Shown here in pieces: positions 24,445-31,455 of a DNA stretch of 64,000 nt; the first letter of the stretch is position 1, and each line of letters starts with the position of its first letter. Below the pieces are notes generated by a model, which had not been told where the DNA came from, made no database searches, and worked only from the letters and a program-made list of their open reading frames with translations. This DNA comes from Curtobacterium sp. MCPF17_002 (lineage in GTDB: Bacteria > Actinomycetota > Actinomycetes > Actinomycetales > Microbacteriaceae): assembly GCF_003234115.2 (NCBI RefSeq), contig NZ_CP126251.1:1426001-1490000 (forward strand), given 5' to 3'. A program made the position numbers and the translations under genes.

Positions 24445-25464
24445 ATGGCGAGCGAAGCGACGGTGCTGACGGTGCCCGGCCCCGACGGCGACCGCGAGGT
24501 CCGGATCAGCAGCCCGTCCCGCGTGCTCTGGCCGGAGCCCGGGATCACGAAGCTCGACCTCGCCGAGTACCTCGTCACCGTGGGTGACGCCTTCCTCCGC
24601 GCGAACGGGGACCGCCCGATCTCCCTGCAGCGCTTCCCGGGCGGCGTCGACGGCGAGCAGTTCTTCTCGAAGAACCCACCGAAGGGTGCGCCCGAGTACG
24701 TCCGCGCCGTGACGGTCACCTACCCGAGCGCCCGGAGCCACCCACAGCTGGTGATCGACGAGCCGGCGGTGGCGGTGTGGGCGGCGCAGATGAACACGGT
24801 GGTGTTCCATCCGTGGGCGTCACGGGCCGAGGACTCCGACCACCCGGACCAGCTCCGCATCGACCTCGATCCGCAGCCGGGCACCGACTTCCACGACACG
24901 GTGCCGATCGCGCACGAGCTCCGGAAGGTCCTGGCGGCGGCGGGCTTGACGGCGTGGATCAAGACGAGCGGCAATCGCGGCCTGCACGTGTTCGCGCCGA
25001 TCCGTCCGGAGCACGAGTTCCTCGACGTCCGGCACGCGGTGATCGCGGCGGCGCGGGAGCTCGAGCGGCGGATGCCGGACCGGGTGACGACGGCGTGGTG
25101 GAAGGAGGAGCGCGGGCAGCGCGTCTTCGTGGACTTCAACCAGGCGAACCGCGACCGCACGATGGCGGGTGCCTACAGCCCGCGCGCACTGCCGCACGCC
25201 GCGGTGTCGACCCCGATCGCGTGGGAGGAGCTCGACACCGCCGACCCGAAGGCCTTCACGATCCGCACGGTGCCGGATCGGCTCGCGAGCACGGGCGACC
25301 CGTGGGAGTCGATGGGGGAGGAGCCGGGGTCGATCGCACCGCTGCTGGAGTGGTGGGACCGCGACCTGGCGAACGGCGAAGGGGAGCTGCCGTTCCCGCC
25401 GGACTTCCCGAAGATGCCGGGCGAACCGCCCCGCGTGCAACCGTCCCGAGCCAAGAAGGCCTGA
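24445..25464 (+). CDS. LigD-type primase-polymerase domain protein (stand-alone PolDom)
   Basis: The 339-residue protein is the AEP-superfamily polymerase of bacterial non-homologous end joining, without fused ligase or nuclease domains. Motifs visible in order are LQRFPGGVDGEQFFSKN, PDQLRIDLDPQPGTDF (metal-binding DxD), SGNRGLHVFAPI and VFVDFNQANRDRTMAGAYSPR. Such enzymes fill gaps with ribonucleotides or deoxynucleotides at broken DNA ends. A separate ATP-dependent ligase is encoded convergently 284 bp away, so the LigD functions appear split over two genes. No Ku gene is in the window. Confidence 0.88.
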   Translation: MASEATVLTVPGPDGDREVRISSPSRVLWPEPGITKLDLAEYLVTVGDAFLRANGDRPISLQRFPGGVDGEQFFSKNPPKGAPEYVRAVTVTYPSARSHPQLVIDEPAVAVWAAQMNTVVFHPWASRAEDSDHPDQLRIDLDPQPGTDFHDTVPIAHELRKVLAAAGLTAWIKTSGNRGLHVFAPIRPEHEFLDVRHAVIAAARELERRMPDRVTTAWWKEERGQRVFVDFNQANRDRTMAGAYSPRALPHAAVSTPIAWEELDTADPKAFTIRTVPDRLASTGDPWESMGEEPGSIAPLLEWWDRDLANGEGELPFPPDFPKMPGEPPRVQPSRAKKA

Positions 25465-25495
25465 GCGAAGAAGACGCCGCCGAACGGCCGGACCG

Positions 25496-25639
25496 CTACG
25501 CGGCGCTGGTCTCGTCGCCGACCAACTTGGGCTGCACGACCCGCGTGGTCTGCGTCGGCAGCGTCACGCTCGCCGTGTGCAGCCTCGTCAGTCGCGACCA
25601 GGTCCCGCGGTGTGCGTCGCTGATGCCGTCGATGATCAT
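25496..25639 (-). CDS. 47-residue small protein
   Basis: The ATG at 25639 opens a 47-codon frame ending in TAG at 25496. The peptide starts MIIDGISDAHRGTWSRL and ends LVGDETSAA. Almost every codon ends in G or C, as in true genes of this genome, which is the main support. A weak GAGAACGGA precedes the ATG. It lies between the convergent polymerase and ligase genes, on the ligase strand. No homologue is recognised. Confidence 0.45.
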   Translation of the reverse strand: MIIDGISDAHRGTWSRLTRLHTASVTLPTQTTRVVQPKLVGDETSAA

Positions 25640-25748
25640 GTTCCGCTCCGTTCTCACCCCTGGCGGCCGCCCCGGGCCGCGAGGACGAAGTTACTAGTTC
25701 GCCTAACTACTTTCATCCTACTGAGCGCTGATCGGACAGGACAAGTGC

Positions 25749-26792
25749 TCAGTCGAGGACATCTCGCAGATCGTAGGCGGTCGGGACCTCGAGCTGGTCG
25801 AAGCCGCACGAGCGTGCCTCACGGTCCGGACGCCACCGCTCGAACTGCACCGTGTGCCGGAAGCGGTCGCCCTCCATCTGGTCGTACCGCACCTCGAGCA
25901 CGCGTTCCGGCGCCAGCCGGACGAACGACGTGTCGCGACCCGACGAGAAACGCGAGCGTTCCCCGTCACCGGTGACGGGCCTCCCGTCCGCATCCCGGAG
26001 GACCAACAGCTCGAGCTCCTCGACCAACGCCACCCGTCGCTTGTCGGAGAAGGCGGACACGCCGCCCACCTGCCGCAGCTCGCCGTCGTCGCCGTACAAC
26101 CCGACCAGCAGCGAGCCGACCCCGGTGCCGCTCTTGTGGATGCGGTAGCCGATCGCGACGACATCGGCCGTCCGGTGGTGCTTGATCTTGAGCATCGAGC
26201 GCTTGCCCGGCTCGTACGGCTTCGCGCGGCGCTTCGCGACGACCCCGTCGAGACCGGCGCCCTCGAAGGTGGTGAGCCACTCGCGGGCGAGGTCGACGTC
26301 GAGCGTCGTGCGGGTCACGAACAAGGGATCGGCCATCTCGGCGGCGAGCTCCTCCAACCGTGCTCGGCGCTCGTCGAACGGCACGTCCACGAGTTCGGAG
26401 CCGTCGATCTCGAGCAGGTCGAACGCGACGAACTGTGCGGGCGTCTCGGCGCTGAGCTTCGCGATCCGCGAGGCCGCCGGGTGGATCCGCTGCGACAACG
26501 CCTCCCAGTCGAGCCGTTCCGCACCGGGTTCGCCGGAACGGAGGATCACCTCGCCGTCGAGCACCACCGGGTGGTCGCGTCCGCCGAACTGCGCCCGGAA
26601 CGCGTCGACCAGCTCGGGGAAGTAGCGGGTGAGCGGCTTCGCGCCCCGGCTGCCGATCTCGACGTCGTCGCCGTCGATGGTCACGATGCCGCGGAAGCCG
26701 TCCCACTTCGGTTCGTACCGCAGGCCGCCGGTGACGCTGTCGGGGTCCGGGACGTCGGGCACGGCCTTGGCGAGCATCGGTGCGATCTCCAT
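25749..26792 (-). CDS. ligC: ATP-dependent DNA ligase (LigC-like)
   Basis: The 347-residue ligase has the adenylation motif EPKWDGFRG with nucleophile Lys29, then RGAKPLTRYF, LDGEVI (motif III region) and DGVVAKRRAKPYEPGKRSMLKIKHHRTADVV (motifs IV-V), and a C-terminal OB-fold ending RHTVQFERWRPDR. Length fits LigC, a nick ligase involved in actinobacterial end joining or excision repair. The start is well defined, with TAGACA 6 nt upstream. The gene converges on the stand-alone LigD-type polymerase gene, consistent with a shared repair role. Confidence 0.88.
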   Translation of the reverse strand: MEIAPMLAKAVPDVPDPDSVTGGLRYEPKWDGFRGIVTIDGDDVEIGSRGAKPLTRYFPELVDAFRAQFGGRDHPVVLDGEVILRSGEPGAERLDWEALSQRIHPAASRIAKLSAETPAQFVAFDLLEIDGSELVDVPFDERRARLEELAAEMADPLFVTRTTLDVDLAREWLTTFEGAGLDGVVAKRRAKPYEPGKRSMLKIKHHRTADVVAIGYRIHKSGTGVGSLLVGLYGDDGELRQVGGVSAFSDKRRVALVEELELLVLRDADGRPVTGDGERSRFSSGRDTSFVRLAPERVLEVRYDQMEGDRFRHTVQFERWRPDREARSCGFDQLEVPTAYDLRDVLD

Positions 26793-26882
26793 GCGACCTG
26801 TCTACTCGGGCGGTCGGCCGACCCTGTGGGTCGCGTCCGTGGCCCGCGCTGTCGGTCGCGTCCGCGCGTGTCCCGATGGGTC

Positions 26883-26901
26883 GGCCTGGAGGCGCGGCTC
26901 G
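26883..26901 (+). repeat. half copy of the CTGGAGGCGCG dispersed element
   Basis: GGCCTGGAGGCGCGGCTCG lies in the divergent gap between the ligase and MBL genes. It is identical over 19 bp to the copy inside the coding region at 51800-51818. Confidence 0.7.
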
Positions 26902-26925
26902 CCTGCCCGGGACGGGTCCCGTCAC

Positions 26926-26931
26926 TAGGGT
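26926..26931 (+). promoter_or_regulatory. -10 hexamer TAGGGT of a predicted leaderless start
   Basis: TAGGGT is 7 nt before the GTG at 26939. Confidence 0.55.
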
Positions 26932-26938
26932 GGAACGC

Positions 26939-27982
26939 GTGACGACCGTGCCCCCGCCGGCAGCGCCGGCACCGGAACCGATCAGTCCCGTGCAGGCCGC
27001 TGCGCTCCGCGACGGCGTCCTGCCGCCCGTCGAGCAGGTCCGGCCCGGTGTCTGGACCCTCGCCGTGCCCTTCCGTTTCGGGGTGCCCGACGCGACCCTC
27101 GTGTACGTCCTCGAGGGGTCTGACGGTGCACTCGCCCTGATCGATCCCGGCTGGAGTGCCGACGGCTCGCTCGACGAACTCCGCGACGGGCTGACGTCGA
27201 TCGGCCGACGGCTCGAGGACGTGTCGCTCGTGGCCGTGACGCACCTGCACGCCGACCACCTCGGGGCTGCTGCTGCCGTCCGGAGCGCCACGGGTGCCCG
27301 GATCGCGATGCACCGGCTGGAGGTCGAGGCGCTCGACCGCGAGCGGGACGACGCCGTGGCGAACGACGCCGACATCGCGACGTGGGGCGTCCCGGAGGAC
27401 CTGCGTGCCGGCGTGGTCGAGGCCTGGGGGAGCGGCCGGCGCATCGGCCTCGGTCGGGTCGGTCGTCCCGCCGCTGACCTGTTGCTCGAGGACGGTGACG
27501 AGCTGCCCGTCGCCGGGCGGTCGATCCGGGCGCTCTGGACCCCGGGGCACACCACCGGGCACGTCTGCTTCGTCGACGAGCCCGACGGGCTGCTCTTCAC
27601 CGGCGACCACGTGCTGCCGCGGATCAACTCCGGCATCGGGCTCGGCGGGCGAACCCCGACGAACCCGCTCGGCGACTACCTGGCGTCGCTCGGGCGGCTC
27701 GACCGGTACGACGACCTCGAGGTCTGCCCCGGGCACGAGTACCGCTTCCGGGGCGTGGTCGGGCGTGCGCGGGCCCTGGCGCGGCACCGCGAGGAACGGT
27801 CGCGGCACGTCGCCGAGGCGCTCGACAGCCTGCACGAGCCGACGCTGTTCGAGGTCGCGGCGCGCGTGCCGTTCAGCGGCGGGATCGAGACGATGACGGG
27901 GTTCCTGCTCGCGAGTGCCCTGACGCAGACGGCGTACCACGTGGCGCTGCTCGGGCGTTCCGACGAGGTCCGTCCCGCCTGA
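26939..27982 (+). CDS. MBL-fold metallo-hydrolase
   Basis: The 347-residue protein has the dinuclear metal motif HLHADH (His102, His104, Asp106, His107), then TPGHTTGHVCF, LFTGDHVLPRI and CPGHEYRF. This matches the MBL hydrolase branch with an extra C-terminal helical/winged-helix domain (residues 270-347), as in LACTB2/glyoxalase-like enzymes. The substrate may be a thioester, lactone or nucleic acid; sequence does not decide. A second GTG (26930) lies in frame; 26939 is preferred because the -10 box then has leaderless spacing. Confidence 0.82.
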   Translation: MTTVPPPAAPAPEPISPVQAAALRDGVLPPVEQVRPGVWTLAVPFRFGVPDATLVYVLEGSDGALALIDPGWSADGSLDELRDGLTSIGRRLEDVSLVAVTHLHADHLGAAAAVRSATGARIAMHRLEVEALDRERDDAVANDADIATWGVPEDLRAGVVEAWGSGRRIGLGRVGRPAADLLLEDGDELPVAGRSIRALWTPGHTTGHVCFVDEPDGLLFTGDHVLPRINSGIGLGGRTPTNPLGDYLASLGRLDRYDDLEVCPGHEYRFRGVVGRARALARHREERSRHVAEALDSLHEPTLFEVAARVPFSGGIETMTGFLLASALTQTAYHVALLGRSDEVRPA

Positions 27983-28085
27983 CCGTTCCTCCACAGGCGC
28001 CGACCCGGAGTCGTCGATGCACAGGTAGGGCTCGTCGCTCTCCGAGCCGGTCGCTCCTTGTCATCATCGTTCTGAGGGCGCGAAC

Positions 28086-28123
28086 TCAAGCGACCCTTGA
28101 TGGAGCCGACAAGGAGGGCTTGA
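28086..28123 (+). promoter_or_regulatory. candidate HicB/HicA operator
   Basis: TCAAG-N5-CTTGA (28086-28100) is a perfect dyad just upstream of hicA, and a third half-site CTTGA lies at 28119-28123, between the Shine-Dalgarno sequence and the ATG. HicAB operons are autoregulated in known cases, and binding here is inference. Confidence 0.45.
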
Positions 28124-28127
28124 TACG

Positions 28128-28331
28128 ATGGTGCGAGCCGTTCCCCACCGAACCGTGATCGCCTTCCTCCATCACCGAGGATGGTGGCTCGACCGGGTGC
28201 GGGGCAGTCACGAGGTCTGGCGCGGGCCAGATGGCGGCAGGCTGGTCCTCCCGCGGCACCGAGAAGTCAGCCCCGGTGTCGTGCGACAACTGCTCCGGGT
28301 GTTCCCGGACGCTCCGGACGGTTGGCGATGA
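28128..28331 (+). CDS. hicA: HicA-family mRNA interferase toxin
   Basis: The 67-residue protein has the double-stranded-RNA-binding-like HicA pattern VIAFLHHRGWWLDRVRGSHEVWRGPDGGRLVLPRH..., with the active-site His28 in GSH and the REVSPGVVRQLLRV helix. HicA toxins cleave mRNA in a ribosome-independent way. AAGGAGG at 28111-28117 is a strong Shine-Dalgarno sequence. Its stop overlaps an ATG of the downstream frame (ATGA). Gene order is toxin first, then antitoxin. Confidence 0.85.
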   Translation: MVRAVPHRTVIAFLHHRGWWLDRVRGSHEVWRGPDGGRLVLPRHREVSPGVVRQLLRVFPDAPDGWR

Positions 28332-28342
28332 ACGGAGGAACG

Positions 28343-28723
28343 ATGACCACGAGGTACCGGGCGACGGCGCACCGTGAGGGCCGCTGGTGGTCGATCGAGA
28401 TCCCTGATGCCGACGCGGTCACGCAGGCTCGACGGGTCGCGGACATCGAGTGGATGGCGCGCGAGTGCGTCGCGCTGACGCTCGACGTTCCGGAAACCGA
28501 CGTGTTGATCGACGTCGAGTTCGCGCTCCCCGACGATGCGAGGGCCGAGTGGGAGACATCACGCCAGCTCGCGGAGCATGCCCGCCAGGACGCGGCCGAG
28601 GCAGCTCGGCTCGCACGGAACGTGGTGGCACGGATGCGGGCGGACGGGTACACCTACGCCGAGGTGGCTTCGGTGCTCGGGCTCTCCGCGCAGCGCATCC
28701 ACCAGCTCACGAAGGCGTCCTGA
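28343..28723 (+). CDS. hicB: HicB-family antitoxin with C-terminal HTH
   Basis: The 126-residue protein has an N-terminal partial RNase H-like HicB fold (TTRYRATAHREGRWWSIEIPDADAVTQARRVADIEWMARECVAL), a helical connector, and a C-terminal helix-turn-helix (YTYAEVASVLGLSAQRIHQL). Two starts compete. ATG 28328 overlaps the toxin stop as ATGA, while ATG 28343 has GGAGG at 28334-28338; the latter was chosen on the ribosome site. It should neutralise HicA and repress the operon. Confidence 0.82.
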   Translation: MTTRYRATAHREGRWWSIEIPDADAVTQARRVADIEWMARECVALTLDVPETDVLIDVEFALPDDARAEWETSRQLAEHARQDAAEAARLARNVVARMRADGYTYAEVASVLGLSAQRIHQLTKAS

Positions 28724-28741
28724 CGCGAGTCGGCCCGGGTG

Positions 28742-29374
28742 TCAGCCGAGGGTGGCCGCGAGGCGCTCCAGCGTGGTCTTCGCATCGGCGAACTCGGCGT
28801 GGGCGTGCTCGGCGAGCGGCGCGAGGTCCGGCAGGCGGTCGGCGAGGGTCGCGCTCACCGTGATCGGGTAGAGCTTCATGCCGAGCGCCGTGCCGAGGAT
28901 GAGGTGCAGGACCGGCGAGCCGTGGTCCCAGTCCTCCGTCGGGGTGCCCGCGTCGTACGTGGCGCCGCGGCTGACGACCGTGACCACCGGACGTCCGGCG
29001 AGGGGCTGCACGCCGCCGGTCAGGATGCCGGGGACGTGGATGCGGTCGATCCAGGCCTTCAGTGTGGACGGCACCGTGTAGTTGTAGAGCGGCGCACCGA
29101 CCACGACGACGTCCGCGGCGAGGAGCTCGTCGATGACCTCCTGCCGGAGCGCCTCCGCCTCGGGTGCGACGGCTTCGTCGTCCGTGCGGTCCGCCGCGGC
29201 CCAGTGCAGCGCCGACGTCTCGAGGTGCGGGAGCTGGTCGACGTGCAGGTCGCGCCGCACCACCGTGTACTCCGGGCCGCGAGCGCGCCATGCGTCGGCG
29301 AAGGCCGCGGTGAGGGCGCGGGAGCGGGAGTGTGCGAGGTCGGCCGAGGAGTCGATGTGCAGCAGGGTGGGCAT
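28742..29374 (-). CDS. FMN-dependent NADH-azoreductase-like flavoprotein
   Basis: The 210-residue flavodoxin-fold enzyme begins MPTLLHIDSSADLAHSRSRALT (phosphate loop for FMN), with APLYNYTVPSTLKAWIDRI, the AzoR family hallmark, and VTVVSRGATYDAG. AzoR enzymes reduce quinones and azo compounds with NADH and protect against electrophiles. TAGCGT is 7 nt upstream of the ATG with no Shine-Dalgarno sequence, so a leaderless mRNA is likely. It ends 18 bp from the convergent hicB gene. Confidence 0.85.
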   Translation of the reverse strand: MPTLLHIDSSADLAHSRSRALTAAFADAWRARGPEYTVVRRDLHVDQLPHLETSALHWAAADRTDDEAVAPEAEALRQEVIDELLAADVVVVGAPLYNYTVPSTLKAWIDRIHVPGILTGGVQPLAGRPVVTVVSRGATYDAGTPTEDWDHGSPVLHLILGTALGMKLYPITVSATLADRLPDLAPLAEHAHAEFADAKTTLERLAATLG

Positions 29375-29381
29375 GCACCCA

Positions 29382-29387
29382 ACGCTA
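29382..29387 (-). promoter_or_regulatory. -10 hexamer TAGCGT of a predicted leaderless start
   Basis: On the minus strand TAGCGT is 7 nt before the ATG at 29374. Confidence 0.55.
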
Positions 29388-29472
29388 CCGATCCCGGGCT
29401 GCCGGAGGACGGGAACGGCCCCGCCGCGCCGTGACCGGTGATCCGGTGCGGGGCGAGGCGGGGCCGAGGTGG

Positions 29473-29512
29473 GCCTCCCGTCCGTCACGCGGGTACGCGA
29501 CGAACGGGAGGC
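29473..29512 (-). terminator. hairpin terminator downstream of the 549-aa surface protein gene
   Basis: GCCTCCCGT (29473-29481) pairs with ACGGGAGGC (29504-29512), with partial pairing inside. The hairpin begins 10 bp after the stop at 29522. Confidence 0.6.
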
Positions 29513-29521
29513 GTCAGGGGG

Positions 29522-31171
29522 TCAGCGCTGGGCGCGACGGCGGCGCAGCGTGCGTGCGCCGATGAGGCCGATGCCGGCGAGGACGAGACCGAGGGCCCAG
29601 GGGAGGGCGCTCGTCGAGTCGGTGCCGGTGTAGGCGAGGCGGCCGTGGGTCGTCTGCGCGACAGGGATCGTCCCGTGCTGGACGACGCCGATCGCGGGAT
29701 CGGTGCTCGGCACGGTCGGGAGGACGGCCGGCGTCACCTGGACGTCGAACGACGTGCTGAAGTCCTCGGCGCTGACGGTGAGGCGGTGCACCGAGGCGTG
29801 CGGGAAGGTGACCCCGACGAAGCCCGCGGACCCGAGAACCGAGTCGGAGGCGACCACGTCGGACGCGACGTTCGAGCGCACGTCGATGTCCGTCGTCCAG
29901 TCCTCGGGATCGTCGTTGTCGACGTAGTTGCCGAACTGGTCGACGAGGTTCCCGGAGAGCAGGAGGGTACCGCCCTGGGGCACGGTCGGGGTGCCGCCGT
30001 CGGTCTGCTCGGAGAAGTCCGTGCCGCCGTCCGCGTCGGAGTCGTACTGGTGCTTCTCCGTGACGATCGAGCCGTCCGCCTTGATGATCCAGTCGGTGAA
30101 GGCCCCGGAGTGCTTCGCGTCGTCACCGAACCAGCCGACGGGGAACCCGCTCTTCGCGAAGTCGATGAACTGCTGTCGGTCGACCGCCATGGCCTCGATG
30201 CCCACCGGAGCCGTCGCGCCCACCGTCAGGTCGACCGTCTGCGTGATGGTCGTGGTGCCGCTCGTGGCCGTCACGGCGAAGAAGTAGTCCGACGCCTCCT
30301 CGGTCGATCCGCTCAGCACGCCCGTCGACGGGTCGAAGGAGACACCCTCGGGCAGGTAGTCAGCGGGGGTCGCGCCCTCGTTGTCGTCCTCGTCGTCGGT
30401 GTAGTAGAACGCGAGTGCGAGGGTCGGCTTCGGGTACCCGACCGTCCGGAACGTGTACGAGAACGCATCGCCGGCGGTCGCGTCGATGACGAGGTCGTCA
30501 CCGTCGTCGGTCGTGCCGGCGGTGATCGGCTTGCCGTTCTCGTCGACGAAGGCCGGCGCCTGCGTGATCGCGGCGGTCTCTGCGGACTCCGACTCGACGG
30601 CCAGGCCGCCCTGCGTGTTCGTGACCGTGACCGAGACGACCTTGCCGCCGTCGGCGGCCTTCACGACGTAGGTCTGCGCCTGGCTGACGGCGACCCCGCC
30701 GACGGACCACTCGAAGGACAACGACGTCGGTGCCGTGAAGCCGGTGGGCTCCGCCGTGAGGGTCGACCCCACCGAAGCGTTGCCGTCGATGCTGACGGTT
30801 CCGGTCGCGGCGGCCATGCGGCTGGGCGTGCGGGGCGTCGACGGCGCGGTCGTCGACGGCGATGCGGGCTCGTTCGAGGTCGGCACGGGCGGCTCGACCG
30901 GCGGCTCGGAGGCGGACGGGGCGGACGGGGCGGAGACGATCGGCTCCTGGGCCGGAGTCTGCGGTGCGGCCGGATCCGTCGAGGGGGCCGAGGTCGGCTC
31001 GACAGGTGCTGCCTCGGGCGTCGATGTCGTCGAGGTGGAGACCGTCGGGTCGGGCTCGAGGGCGGACGCGGAGGTCGCCGTCATGATGCCGAGACCGGTG
31101 GTCAGACCGATGAGTGCGATGGTCGTGCCGACGGCGCAGGCGCGTCGGGCGGTCGAGGTGCTGCGGCGCAC
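29522..31171 (-). CDS. LAYTG sortase-substrate surface protein, Ig-like repeats
   Basis: The 549-residue protein has a signal peptide (RRACAVGTTIALIGLTTGLGIMTATSASA), a long Pro/Ser/Thr-rich stalk (about residues 40-120), then a SLAP/bacterial-Ig-like segment (SVGSTLTAEPTGFTAPTSLSFEWSVGGVAV). Cadherin/He_PIG-like repeats with GVSFDPSTGVLSGS come next. It ends with LAYTG, a hydrophobic helix and RRRRAQR, the class E sortase cell-wall sorting signal of high-GC actinobacteria. The GTG start has GGGGGAAG upstream. It is the second of two tandem genes with the same design; the first (627 aa) lies at 31456-33339. Adhesion is a likely role but not shown. Confidence 0.85.
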   Translation of the reverse strand: MRRSTSTARRACAVGTTIALIGLTTGLGIMTATSASALEPDPTVSTSTTSTPEAAPVEPTSAPSTDPAAPQTPAQEPIVSAPSAPSASEPPVEPPVPTSNEPASPSTTAPSTPRTPSRMAAATGTVSIDGNASVGSTLTAEPTGFTAPTSLSFEWSVGGVAVSQAQTYVVKAADGGKVVSVTVTNTQGGLAVESESAETAAITQAPAFVDENGKPITAGTTDDGDDLVIDATAGDAFSYTFRTVGYPKPTLALAFYYTDDEDDNEGATPADYLPEGVSFDPSTGVLSGSTEEASDYFFAVTATSGTTTITQTVDLTVGATAPVGIEAMAVDRQQFIDFAKSGFPVGWFGDDAKHSGAFTDWIIKADGSIVTEKHQYDSDADGGTDFSEQTDGGTPTVPQGGTLLLSGNLVDQFGNYVDNDDPEDWTTDIDVRSNVASDVVASDSVLGSAGFVGVTFPHASVHRLTVSAEDFSTSFDVQVTPAVLPTVPSTDPAIGVVQHGTIPVAQTTHGRLAYTGTDSTSALPWALGLVLAGIGLIGARTLRRRRAQR

Positions 31172-31341
31172 GTCTTCCCCCAGGTGTTCAGGTCCGGACG
31201 GGTGCCGGATCGTAAGAATCCGCCGAGAGTTCTCGGTCGTGCTCGGATCGTACGGGTACACGCGCGCGCATCCGAGGCCGCACGGCGGAATGTGACCCGG
31301 GTTGGGGGTGGGCGCGAGGCCGGGCCTCGACGCCGTACTCG

Positions 31342-31392
31342 GTGAGCAGAAATGGTCGGGTTCCCGTATCGGACCCGACCATTTCTGCTCAC
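31342..31392. terminator. AGAAATGGTCGGG-family palindrome between the two surface protein genes
   Basis: Perfect 20-bp arms (31342-31361 and 31373-31392, GTGAGCAGAAATGGTCGGGT) flank an 11-nt loop. It lies 64 bp after the stop of the 627-aa gene. A diverged copy is at 47536-47588. Confidence 0.75.
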
Positions 31393-31455
31393 GATGTGGC
31401 GCGGCGGCGCCGCCGACCCCGCCTACCCTGCTGCCTCCGGACGCGCGACCTCGCG

